A stretch of 64,000 nucleotides of DNA from Okapia johnstoni (lineage: Eukaryota; Chordata; Mammalia; Artiodactyla; Giraffidae), in NCBI GenBank assembly GCA_024291935.2, contig CM044316.1, positions 78,756,501 to 78,820,500 of the forward strand, given 5' to 3'. Shown one piece after another: positions 33,901 to 45,689 of the stretch. Numbering within the stretch: position 1 is the stretch's first letter; every line of letters starts with the position of its first letter. The notes under the pieces were generated by a model. The model was not told the origin of the DNA and ran no database searches. It worked only from the letters and a program-made list of their open reading frames with translations. Both the position numbers and the translations under genes were made by a program.

Positions 33901-34660
33901 ATAAACTATCATTCTAGCTATTTGCCCTGGCTGTATTTTCCCACTCCTGGATGATTGTCTGCCTGGCAACAAGATGACAGAAGCACTAAGCCAAAATATC
34001 CTTATGTGGGCATAGCTGCCTCTTCATGGCAGAGCCAATTTGGACCCCTTCCATTGGCAGGGATGTCCCAGAAGCAGCCAATTTTAGTTCAGCCTCTTTA
34101 AAACTCTGGATTGTAAACAAACAGTAGGATTTTCCACAGTGGAATGGAGAATAATGAGATGAAGGATGCAGAAGAGGGGTAGGTAAGGCCAGCACCTAGT
34201 TCACCAGAGAAATTACTGAGCTGAAAACTCTCAGACACTCTACTGATAAACTCCCAGCTCTCTCAGTTTTTAAAGTCTATGAGCTACATGTAGCTCTTCC
34301 CTACTTTTCTTTCCTACAATTTTAAATTTCCATATTATTGCTTGTTTTTCTTTCCTTTCTTTTCTTAGTCCCTCTTGATATTTCAAATAGTAGGTCAAAT
34401 TTGGACATGTCTAGTAGGTGGATGCTGTTTTAGTAGTTGGGGGGGTGGGGGGGTGGGAGCAGTTGCTCAAATTCCCTGGTTTGCAGAGCCTTCATATGAT
34501 TTCATGGATTTCACAGATCTTTCTAGATTAAATGCTCTCAAAACATTACATTAATAATTGATTAGATTCAACATAATTTAAGGCAGATCCAGTCATACTC
34601 CTTCCATGAATCTATGCCTTTGAGAATCAAGCACAATTTTGATATGCAATAATCACGTCA
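33901..34660. other. No gene recognised; contains G-run tract
   Basis: Unassigned sequence with a G7-T-G7-T-G3 tract at 34439-34457. The frame at 33986-34195 has no domain. Confidence 0.45.
34439..34457 (+). repeat. G-run tract, possible G-quadruplex
   Basis: Seven G, T, seven G, T, three G on the plus strand. It meets the usual pattern of four G3 runs with very short loops. Confidence 0.7.
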
Positions 34661-34869
34661 TATTGTTGCTCAGTCACTAAGTCACGTCCAACTCTTGCCA
34701 CCCCATGGACTATAACCCGCCAGGCTCCTCTGTCCGTGGGATTTTCCAGGCAAGAATACTGGAGTGGGCTGCCATTTCCTTCTCGGGGGATCTTTACAAC
34801 CCAGGGATCGAACTTGCATCTACAGCTTGGCAGGCAGATTCTTTACCACTGAGCCACCTGGGAAGCCCT
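34661..34869 (-). mobile_element. Bov-tA SINE, minus strand
   Basis: From ttgttgctcagtcactaagt to gccacctgggaagccc; the B box is visible as gggatcgaacttgcatc. Full length. Confidence 0.93.
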
Positions 34870-34924
34870 CTCACATCCTAGTGCTCTGCAGTGTGACAGA
34901 GTCAAAGGAGAAAGGTGCTTAGAG

Positions 34925-35140
34925 TCGGATGTCCAAGTTAGGATTAATAGCCCGCCTTATCTACTAGCTTGCTATTGGTACAGAGGCAACATACTCAAAT
35001 CCTCTCGGCCTTGGTTTCATCTTAGTGAAATGGAAATAAGGATAACAATTACTGTACAGAATTGGTATTAACAAGTAAACAACTATCTGCACCCAATGCA
35101 ATAGCCGTTATAGTCGTTGGTAGCTATGTTATTGTTAGCA
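34925..35140 (+). mobile_element. MIR SINE
   Basis: atctactagcttgctattgg, then ctcggccttggtttcatctt, gaaatggaaataaggataac and the gttgttagc-like tail follow MIR on the plus strand. Confidence 0.6.
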
Positions 35141-37374
35141 GTATGCTGTTGATCAAAATGAATATAAAATTGCTGATGACCAGCTCACAACATGGATTTG
35201 ACAAAAAAAACATTTCAATTTAGTATCAGTGAGGTAACTGTGGATAATAATTTCATAAGATTTAATGCATTGAGCACTGTCAATTACTATGTAAAAAGTA
35301 CAAGTAACCCAGAATCCTCCATTAACTGAGAAAATATAAAATAAAGTCACAATGACGGAAGGGTCATTGTTAAATACATTTGTATTTTATCAATCACAGC
35401 AGCATTTACATGTGTCTGGGGAAGAAAACAGTGTATTTTCATGCTAGAGATATTTATTCACATTATTAAAAAAACACATATGGATTGGTGGGCCCCATCC
35501 CATAACTCCATCGCTCCTCACAGTCCATTGGCACACAGGCTAGGAATTACCAACATTGGTTAAGGTCAAAATAGACAGGAGAGCCTTACGCATACTAGCT
35601 CTGCTTGCCAAGTGGAAATGCTAACCTGCTTTTCCCAGGATTTTATAAAAGCATTTGAAGACATTTCACAAGATAAATGGAAATGGGATAAACACAAGGC
35701 CTTAAGAAAAATATACTTCTGGTGCATTTATTAAGCACTTGGATCTGATGGGTGACACCTGCTTGAAACTCAAAGAATTATCACAGGCTTTGCCGAGGAA
35801 GAAAAGACAAGAATTATGACTGCACACAGACTCATACTTCAGCAAGTCAATGTTTTTAAATCAATGAAAAACAATCCAGTGATTGTGTTTTCTTCAAAGA
35901 GAAAGCAGTGTAAGATGACATACAGTATTTCAAGCTGTTCAAATTACTGATGGCAGAGTGGCAAGATATATATCCATTAAAACCAAATAGTTGTTTCAAA
36001 GTATGTTGGGCAACAGAGATAAATAGTGTCTCTCTGAAGCAAATATAGAATTATTTCTTTACTTGGAATTTTGGACTCGATAATGCTTTCAACTGAAAGT
36101 ATCTCTTGCTTATTTTGGAATCTTTATTTTGCACCTTCATTCAGAATCTCTTGAGTTAGCCCACCAAACTCATTTTCTACGTCAACATCAAGGCATATGC
36201 ACTAGGTTCCAAAGGATGCATATTTCTGTGATAGGTTCTCCGATATTCTCATTCATATTGATAAACTGATCATAGTAAAATGTGTTAAATTCAAAGTCTA
36301 CTTTCACAGGAGTATTACATCATCAATACTACCTTCAGGATGGCAACTATTGGGCCATGTTTAAGAGCATTATTATTTGGGGGAAAGCAGTGCATGCAAT
36401 TTATCTTTCTTTCTTGATTCTTCATTCATCAGTGTTTTCATTTATAAACTTTAAAAAAAGTTGATGTATAAAGCACTAGATCACCATCCATTTGTCCCCA
36501 AGGCTTTGCATCCACCTAATCAGTAAAAATAATCCTCCCTTCTTTATCTAAGAAGTCCAAGGTAGCTAATGTGGAATCACAGAATACTGACCAGTCAAGA
36601 GCATCTGTGAACTCTAGGTGTTCAAAACATACACAAATTTCTTTCACACAAGGGTTTTGTACAGCTGATGACTTAAAATGACCATATTGCTTTTCCAAGT
36701 TCTGTCCCTTTCAATGATAAGCTATGCCACTTCTCATAAGACATGGCCTAAAAGAGAGAAAAATCATTAAGCTCCTCACGACTGGAAAAAATTACTCTTT
36801 CTAATCTCTCTGACTACATTCCCTTTGAAAAACTGACCATCACAATAAGTTCAGAATTCAGGCTTCCATTTTCATCAGAAACCTAGAAAAATGCAAGAGA
36901 TACTCATGAATTATGCTTGATAAAGACACCAAATACAGAAGTGTTTGTTAAAGGCCAGAATATAGCTTGACATTTTTAACTAAAACGTTAAAAGTATATA
37001 TATAAAGTGGATAATTGCTGGTTCCTAATCTTTAAAAAGAAACCATATAGGATAATGAAAGATGTGAAAATGACCAATTTTGTCCTGGAAAGTAATATAA
37101 CAAATTGACCATTAGGAAGCAACATAGTCTATGGATAAAACAATACTGTGGTATATTTAAAGGAATATAACCTTTTTGATAAAGAAATAGGTCGGAAAAT
37201 AACTCTATTGTTTCTAATCCTTAAACTCTACAATTTTGAATGATATCTTGGAGTCACAGCATAAAATATAAATCAAAAATATTAAAATTTTGACAATAAA
37301 AAACAGATTTTAAATTCTAATCTCAAATGTAACAATAATGCTGATGTACCTAAGTTGTTCTCTGAATTGCCTGT
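35141..37374. other. No gene recognised
   Basis: About 2.2 kb of AT-rich sequence with no repeat or gene that I can name. The frames at 35153-35350, 36282-36464 and 36516-36698 are short and have no domain. Confidence 0.5.
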
Positions 37375-37387
37375 TTTCACGTTCATA

Positions 37388-37773
37388 AGTTCAGCCACTC
37401 AGTCATGTCCAGGGCAATACTCTGCCTAGTCGTTTAGTTCAGTTCAGTCGCTCAGTCGTGTCTGACTCTTTGCAACCCCATGGACTGCAGCACACCAGGC
37501 CTCCCTGTCCATCACCCACTCCCGGAGCTTACTCAAACTCATGTCCATCAAGTCGGTGATGTCATCCAACCATCTCATCCTCTGCTGTCCCCTTCTCCTC
37601 CCGCCTTCAATCTTCCCCAGCACCAGGGTCTTTTCCAATGAGTCAGTTCTTCACATGAGGTGGCCAAAATATTGGAGTTTTAGCTTCAGCATCAGTCCTT
37701 CCAATGAATATTCAGGACTGATTTCCTTCAGGATGGACTGGTTGGATCTCTTTGCTGTCCAAGGGACTCTCAA
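37388..37773 (-). mobile_element. BovB 3' end, minus strand, part of a composite
   Basis: A BovB 3' segment from the TCAGTTCAG repeats (37437) to the SNQSILK region (ggactggttggatctctttg), ending at ggactctcaag, where a plus-strand Bov-tA begins without a gap. To its left, 37388-37411 repeats the first bases of the BovB terminus (agttcagccactcagtcatg) followed by about 24 bp of other sequence. It is the source of the frames at 37444-37638 and 37541-37885. Confidence 0.88.
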
Positions 37774-37968
37774 GGGCTTCCCTTGTGGCTCAGCTGGTAA
37801 AGAATCTGCCTACGATACAGGAGACCTGGGTTCGATCCCTGGGTTGGGAAGATTACCTGCAGAAGGCAAATGCTACCCACTCTAGTATTCTGGCCTGGAG
37901 AATTTCATGGACTGTAGAGCCCATGGGGTCACAAAGAGTTGGACATGACTGAGTGACTGTCACTTTCA
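37774..37968 (+). mobile_element. Bov-tA SINE joined head-on to BovB
   Basis: From gggcttcccttgtggctcag, with an intact B box (gggttcgatccctgg), to gactgagtgactgtcacttt. Its first bases overlap the last bases of the BovB fragment. The pair is flanked by tttcacgttcata and tttcatgttcata. Confidence 0.92.
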
Positions 37969-38059
37969 TGTTCATATTCCTGTGCTTATACCAATGGCCA
38001 TTTATGCTCAAGATCAAAGAGTTGGAAAGTACCTAGGCCTAGAAGATTTAGATTCAGCT

Positions 38060-38940
38060 GTGCCTAACCTCAAAATCTGGGACCCTAAATACTATATAGC
38101 ATATTACACTATGAACTCTTCTTGACCTATTTCTCCCTAAGTCTTCTCCATAATAGTAAAGGACGCATCACCCCTGAATTAGTCAAGCCTGAAGCCTAGG
38201 CACTGCTCTTGACTCCTCTCTTTCACTCACACTCCACATTTAACCCATCAGCAAGTGCTGTCAATCTCCCTCATAAAGAAATCTTCTATGTTTCCACCGT
38301 CACCATCCTATCCTGGGTTATCATTTTCTCTCACCAGAATACTCAGTATCCTAGCTGGTCTTCTTGCTTCCATTCCTGATATCACACACATGACAATTGG
38401 TGATATTTTAAAGATGTAAATCAGATCCAGCTCCAAATTCTTCCTTCTATGCACAGAAAAAAATATCTGAAGTTGCTACACTGGCATACCAAAGCCTGTA
38501 TCAACTGGTACCTCCTCTCCCCAAACTCATCCTCTAGACTCCTCTTTCCAGTAAGAACCAGACATTAACATGCTAAGTTGATCCCTATCTGTAGAGTTTT
38601 TGTGCTTGATCTTACCTGTCCCAGGAATACTGTTCTCTCTGTTAGTCTATGGCTGGTCCTGTATTACATTCGGATCTCAATGTATATGTGACCTCATCCG
38701 AGAAATACCTTTTCTGACTCCTTCCTCTAAAGCAGCCATCCAGTGACTCTCTATTCACCTTGCCTTATTCTAATTCTCTGTCCACATTTCTCACATTTGC
38801 CATGTTCTTGATTTTATTGGTTCACTTATTGTCTCTCTCCCCTTCAAAGAACATAAAGTCTATACAACAATGTCTAATTCACTGCTGGTTTCTCAGTGCC
38901 CTAGACAGGAGACGTTCAGTGAATACTTGTTAAATGAATC
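38060..38940 (+). mobile_element. L2-like LINE 3' region
   Basis: A long diverged plus-strand block: aacccatcagcaagtgctgt, tcctagctggtcttcttgct, atgtaaatcagatccagctc, ccaggaatactgttctctct, atttctcacatttgccatgt and the end ttcagtgaatacttgttaaa. This is the order of a widespread ancient LINE 3' end that I attribute to L2. Confidence 0.6.
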
Positions 38941-39960
38941 ATGAGTGAAGAGGGCTGTTGCTGGCATGAGGAGCATTTTGACTGATCGCCTTCACAAAAT
39001 GACCCCAGTGATGTCATCAGTGATCCTCCACCCTCCTTCCCCTCCACTTGATCCAGTTTATAGATGCTATAACCCTGTGATTAAAACCTCAATCTAAGAA
39101 AAATGTTCTTTGTTAAAATTAAGACACCATCCCTCAGTGGGTTACATTTTAAGCTTTAGCAGTCATACATACCTCAGTGTGAGCAAATTTAAATAGTCAA
39201 ATATCTTAAAATAGAAATGAGAAGAGAAAAAAATGAAGGTATTAAATGACTGAAAGTGAGGACAAGGGGAACTGGAGCTTCAAGACATATTTAATGACTT
39301 CAAAGATTGTCCCAGCTTCTGTCCTGAGTAGGAGCTTTGCCTAACAAGGAGTTCTGATGCAGATTCAATGTTTCTTAGAAACAGTCTTCAATTACTGACA
39401 AAAGATGGCCATCTGTTCTGATGCTAAAGCCAGACAAAGGGGAAAAGAATAAAATGCAGTACAGAGGGTTTACATTAGACATGAGGAACGATGCCTACAC
39501 AGATATGTGAGGAGTTATACAATGGAAAACATTTCTGGAGGAAAACAGCTTTGAATTTTCTTAGCATGGAACTCCTTAGAACTAATCCAGATTTGTATCA
39601 GCAACAAATTATTTCTGAAGTCAGGAAAGTGGAGTTTATTCCTTTGTTCTTGTAGTATCATTTGATACGGTGAACAAACATATTCAAAAGGTCTGCATAA
39701 TGGTAGACATAACTGCAGGACTGTCACTACTTGCTACAGAAGAATAGAGACCCACAAAAACCTGAGCACATTAAGGTTTTGTATCCAGTTATGTATTTCA
39801 GAAGTCACCTTCCATATGACATAAATTGCCTGAGTGGCCTACAAGAAAAGGGCCAGTAGAGGGCACTAAGTGAGACACGTACCCATGGTTTACCTTATAG
39901 TTTTCCAACTCTCTCCAAACAATAGTTCTCCTTTCTTCAAATTCACTTTCATTTGAGTAT
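38941..39960. other. No gene recognised
   Basis: About 1 kb with no supported feature. Confidence 0.45.
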
Positions 39961-40010
39961 AGCAAAGAGTTGGACATGACTGAGCAACTTGCACTCTCAC
40001 TTTCTGAGTA
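39961..40010 (+). mobile_element. Bov-tA 3'-terminal fragment
   Basis: agcaaagagttggacatgac to gcactctcactttctgag is the last ~50 bp of a Bov-tA tail. Confidence 0.65.
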
Positions 40011-40373
40011 TCTAATGAACCTTCAACCCACTGACGTTTGGGTCTATGGTGCAAAATTTTTCTTCTGCTATTTTCTACATGCACACAATATTCTCCACCC
40101 AAACCAAAACTCCAAAGAATGGTTCCAAGTTCTCAAAGATCCCAAGAGCAAGCATCTACCTATTTTGGTTTCAAAGGTCCAGAAATTTTGTTGTCTGTTC
40201 CTGTTGTTGATAGTATGCTTTCTTTTCTAAAAGGATTTAAAAATACTGATATTACACATTATACCCCATCTACATGACTGTTTTATGACCAGATACTTGG
40301 GTTACATTTGATCATATTCTGAGTACCTGAAGGTCAAATGATGTCCAACATGTTCTCTGAATCAAGCTTATAC

Positions 40374-40593
40374 CATGAAAGTGAAAGTGAAGTCGTTCAG
40401 TTGTGTCCGACTCTGCGACCCCGTGGACTGTAGCCTACTAGGTTTCTCTGTCCATGGGACTTTCCAGGCAAGAATACTGGAGTGGGTTGCCATTTCCTTC
40501 TCCAGGAGATCTTCCCAATCGAGGGACTGAACCCAGGTCTCCCAGGTTCTGCATTGTAGGCAGATGCTTTACCATCTGAGCCACCAGGGAAGC
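40374..40593 (-). mobile_element. Bov-tA SINE with 10-bp target duplication
   Basis: A full-length minus-strand copy. aagcttatac lies at 40364-40373 and again at 40590-40599, overlapping the last bases of the SINE end. Confidence 0.93.
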
Positions 40594-40599
40594 TTATAC

Positions 40600-41743
40600 T
40601 GTAGTTGTCATCAAAAACTCTGCAGTTGTGGAAACTTACTGATCAGAAAAAACCTGCCCAGGAGGTGATGCAGGCAGATATGACTGCAGGACATCTTGCA
40701 ACAGTATACCATCTGTGCACATGACAAATACTCTGGAGAGTTCTTCATTGATCATTTTTGTTATTGTATTTTACAGTTTGTATAGATTCTTAAATTGATT
40801 CACTCATAAAAATGTAGTAGTTAAAATTAAAAATTTATTTAAAAAGGAGAAATAATGATTACAATGATTAATCAAATTATGGTCCCTCACACTCAAAAAC
40901 ATAAAAATTACATTGACAACAAGTAACAGTAAACACAGCTACATTTGTTACTTTTAAATACAGCATGAGAAATACGGTCTCAATAAATTTTTTTGCTTTT
41001 CAATGTTTTTAGCTTGAATTTTATTTCTTATAGTTTTGCTTTGGCTTAATTTATTATGTTTAACCTTATAATTGCATAAAATTTACACTTTTTTTTTTAG
41101 TACAATACTTAAGAAATTTTATATTGAACATAGAGCCAACCCTAGAAGTCAAAGAGGTTTTCTGTTTTTTTGTTTTGTTCTGCTTTCTTCTTTAAAAGGT
41201 TGTGGTCAATTATCTAAGATTACAAATCACTAGAGTAATTGAGACTTATACATTTTAAAAGGAAAGCAACTTGATTTCTTGATTAAAATAACTGACAATA
41301 GCTCCAGATGGTTATTATAATTATTAAAGAAGCCCTGGTCTCAGAACAAATCTTCACTTAGTGTTTCAGGCCTTCACAAGCATCTTATGTACGACCAAAC
41401 TAGGGGATGTTACCAACTACTTCCCTGTACCCACCCCCCCACACACACTAAAAGGATTTGATAAATCATCTTTACCTGTCATCCCTGGAAGAACACCAGG
41501 GACCACTCTGCCACTAAACATAGGTTAGTGACTGCCATTGTTTAGTCAGTTTTCTAACCACAAGATTTTATAGATTTATTTGTCCACTTGTGCCCAAGCA
41601 CTGACATTTTTATAATACAAGAAATTTTATTATCTAAGAAGTTAGAAGACTGAGCTCTTAATTAACGAGCTAGTAAAAGAATGCAGATGTGTATTCAAGG
41701 AAAAATCATAGAAAGCAGGGAAAGCAGAAATTAATGTCAGAAA
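40600..41743. other. No gene recognised
   Basis: AT-rich, with T-runs near 41088-41099 and a short C/CA run at about 41434-41450. Confidence 0.45.
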
Positions 41744-42590
41744 GAGTACAACATGAGAAATGCTGGGCTGGATAAAGTACAAGCTGGAATCAAGATTGCT
41801 GGGAGAAATATCAATAACCTCAGATGTGCAGATGACACCAGCCTTATGGCAGAAAGTGAAGAAGAACTAAAGAAAAGAGACTCTTGATGAAAGTGAAAGA
41901 GGAAAGTGAAAAAGTTGGCTTGAAACTCAAGATTCAAAAAATAATGACATCCGGTCCCATCACTTCATGGCAAACAGATGGGGAAATAATGGAAACAGGG
42001 ATAGATTTTATTTTCTTGGGCTCCAAAATCACTCCAGATTATGACTGCAGCTATGAAATTAAAAGACACTTGCTCTTTGGAAGAAAGACTATGACAAAAC
42101 TAGACAGCATATTAAAAAACAGAAGCATTACTTTGCTGACAAAGGTCCATCTAGTCAAAGCTATGGTTTTTCCAGTTGTCATGTATGGATGCAAGAGTTG
42201 GATCATAAAGAAGGCTAAGCACCAACAAAATGATGCTTTTGAACTGTGGTGTTGGAGAAGACTCTTGAGAGTCCCTTGGACTGCAAGGAGAACAAACCAG
42301 TCAATCCTAAAGGAAATCAACCCTGAATATTAATTGGAAGGACTGATGCTGAAGCTCCAATACTTTGGCCACCTGTTGCAAAGAGCTTACTCATTAGAAA
42401 AGACCCTCATGTTGGGAATGATTGAAGGCAGGAGAAGAAGGAATGAGAGAGGATGAGATGGTTGGGTGGCATCACCGACTCAATGGCCATGAATTTGAGC
42501 AAGCTCCAGGAGATGGTGAAGGACAGGGAAACCTGATGTGCTGCAGTCCATGGGGTTGCAAAGAGTCAGACACAACTGAACAACTGAACA
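41744..42590 (+). mobile_element. BovB copy, 5' truncated
   Basis: It starts just before the RT C motif (gagtacaacatgagaaatgc) and ends agtcagacacaactgaacaa. The C motif reads LRCADD (Tyr to Cys). A stop interrupts NPEY*LEG at about 42331, and 13 bp are missing near 42350. Confidence 0.93.
41884..42333 (+). pseudogene. BovB post-RT and C-terminal fragment
   Basis: A 149-codon open frame from the KVKEESEKVGLKL block through VVMYGCKSW to [19 protein letters not shown]. It has no RT core and no native start, and ends by a TCA-to-TAA change. Confidence 0.85.
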
Positions 42591-43029
42591 AAACAATATA
42601 AGAAAAATGAAATGTGGAAATAGTTCAGTAAAGTGTGACATTATTTGTGGCCTACATAAATGAGAATCTGAGATGCTTTATGGTGGAGGGAGCATTTGTG
42701 CTGAGACTAGAATGACTGAACTAGGAAGATAAAAGGAAGGGCTTTCCGGGTAGACTGGAATAGCATAACAAAAAAGTATGAACGTAGAGAAGTATTGGGC
42801 CATGTTCTCTAGTGGTGAGTCACACTGTTGTACTAAAGCATTAAGTACCCAGAGGGAGGCAACTTGGACATAAGCAGAAAAGACAGATTGTAGGGCGACA
42901 TGGTAGACATTCCTAAATATCTTGTTAAGTTTGAGCTTGATTTGAAAGACCACAAGAAGCCAATAAAGGGTTGTGAAAATGGGAGTATTGGGCAACACTG
43001 TCTTCAAGGTGATAAGCAAGACCCCAAGG
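42591..43029. other. No gene recognised
   Basis: Short spacer. A 132-codon minus-strand frame (42678-43076) overlaps it and the following hAT relic, but has no recognisable domain. Confidence 0.45.
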
Positions 43030-43205
43030 TAGTAGTTTTCAAAATATGGTTTCTGGATCCACTGCATCAGCATCACCTGGGAATCACTAGAAATGCAAAT
43101 TATGTGGCCTTATCCCAACACAACTGAATCCCTAGGAATGTAGCCCCAAATTTAGCAAATTCTCCAGGGTATTCAGATACAAGCTCAAATCTGAGAACCT
43201 TTTCT
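43030..43205 (+). mobile_element. hAT-Charlie MITE (MER20/MER3-like)
   Basis: The interior gcatcagcatcacctgggaa..aatgcaaattatgtgg is highly characteristic. The ends agtagttttcaaa and tctgagaacctttt are inverted complements. Confidence 0.75.
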
Positions 43206-45689
43206 GTAAGGTATAGAATACACTGGTTGGGAAAAGATCAGGTGGTCCAGTGTCCACTATGAACCAAGAGAATATTCTTGACATTTGTTTGTTTTGCCTA
43301 CCATTGAGTAAAGAAAAATGATTTGCTGAAAAGATAATCCTTAGCTCGATAATCCTTAGCGTACATATAAGTCTGTAAATACGAAAATGAATTAATGGCA
43401 CTAACATCCCCCTTCCACTTTAAAATTGTAAATTCCATCAAAGGAAAGAAGAGAATATTCTGCTGCATGACCACTGAAATTAGTATAGCAAGTTTAGCAT
43501 GAATTTGACAATCTCTATTATCAATAAATCTAGAACTACCAGACCTCTCTTGCTAAATTCCAAATCTATCTGGTTTCACACTATGATTTTTTAATGGTCT
43601 TATTTGTGCATTATTTCAATTTTTCATTATATATTGTGCCATTTAGTATTCTCCATGATTATGTTTTCACTGAACAGATGCACTACGGTTTCACTGCACC
43701 AAATTCTATGATCCATAATTAGATGTCAATATGTTTTCTTTATGAACTAAATACATTTTTAGTTACTTGGACATTAATTAAAATCACATGCTGGATTGTT
43801 ACATCCTTTCAACACATTTTTGAGGAAATATTTTTGGTTTACTTGAATGCTTTAAAACATTTAATTTTATACTATATAATTCTCTTCCATAAGAACAAAT
43901 ACTATATCTAATATATAAATATTAATTAGAGTTATACCACAAAGCCATTAATGAGATATAACCATTAACATGCGAAAGCAGACATATGATGAATTAGGAG
44001 AAAAGAATATGTTTTTTTAATTGCTGCTTTTTAAATATATCATGAGTTGTATTTATTTTCATGGCAATTTAAGAAAAAACAAATGAAAGAAAATTTCAGA
44101 ATAATGACAAAAAATAAACAACACTTAACTCCCATGGGAATTAAGTACATACTACTTATGTAAAAATTCGCATTCCAATAAAAAGAGCCAGGATAATAAG
44201 GTGATACAGAGCTCACACTCATTAGTCATGTTATACTGTACCATTTTGAACATTCTGAACTCCTCATGAATTTGCAAGATGCACTCATAGCATGGGAAAA
44301 CTGAAAACAGCTTTTCCAAAGAAGAAGAAAAACTTGATAGCCTCTAAGAAAATGTTGAAAAATCTAACCCAGAAAGTTACTCCACTTATGCCAGGCATTC
44401 CCATCTGTTTTTGTAAGTGCAGTATGGAATTGGCCAGAGGTTAGGGCAGAAGGGGAAGTAAGCACACATGGAAATTGTTCTAGCATGTCTCTGTCATTCT
44501 GTCTCTGATATTCTACTATTTCCTCAGTTAGAGTTACTACAGTTCATGTGAAAATTCAGCAGATATAAAACTCTTAATCAATACAACTGATATAATAGAA
44601 GCTACTGTGTCTCTTAATACCAGTCCAGTTTGGCCTGAAATACAAGGGGACATAAATAAATTAAGTTGTGACCTATTTGGAAATTTATCCAAAATAATTT
44701 CTCCCCTTGGGATTTCTATTGCCTTCTTTCAGGGTATATCACATATGGCAAACTGAGATTTATTTGCCTGAAATAACATGAACTATGTACATCTTTATAA
44801 AGTGGAATATAAATGGCAACAGGTTCCACTATCTTAGCATTTTAATGGTGAGGTGGCATCATGAGAATATGCTTTAAAAAAAAAAAAGGGCTAACCACAA
44901 GAGTTGGGCCTTCTAAATTCAGAGCCAAACTTTATCAATGTTGTTTCTAACCAAGCTTGACAATAAGGTTCAAAAGCTTAGAAAAATTTATTTCTAACCT
45001 GACATTTATAGGAGAGAGCAGTAAGAAATTATTTGTTGATGAGCGATTATTGTATGAAATTTGTCTTATGTGAAGGGGAGTTTCCATGTTTACACTCAGA
45101 GAAGAACTATTCATGTTAGAAATGCAGAATCTCATGCCCTACCCCAGACCAATTAAATCACCAGTCTTCAGTTTTAAAAAATCTTCCTGGTAATGTGTAT
45201 TCCACACAAAAGTTTGCAAAGAACTTCTCTAAGGCTTTCAATTAGTCACAATAATGTGCTCATAAATAATGTACTCCATTTATCCAATAACTCCTTAGGT
45301 ATTTTGGGTGAGAGATAACTAGACAAAATATAATATTTAGGACATATGCTAAAAATATCCATTATATATCCGAAGTTCAAATATAAGTACATAGCCTTAT
45401 TTGATACAGCAACCCTATCTGGGATACACACACTGACTTTGCCCTTTCCATTTTGCACAATGAAACTCCCCCCAGCCCTCTCCGAGACTAACTGTTTCCA
45501 CAGGAGTACTTCTTTTTGGCCACTGTCCTGTATGACTCTGCACTGTCAGGAGTCACTCTCCTCTCTGGCTTACCTATGTTGAGATCACCCCTATGGAGAA
45601 AAATTACTAAAACCAATGGTAACTTTCTAGATCTCCTCTAAGTTGTACATCAATACTTTACAGTCAAAAGGTAAACAGACTTCCATTTC
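43206..45689. other. No gene recognised
   Basis: About 2.5 kb of AT-rich sequence. It holds an A12 tract at about 44876-44887 and frames of at most 91 codons without domains. Confidence 0.5.

Noticed and set aside
42678..43076. 132-codon minus-strand frame
   Set aside because: It overlaps the hAT relic at 43030-43205; no domain, no upstream or downstream exon.
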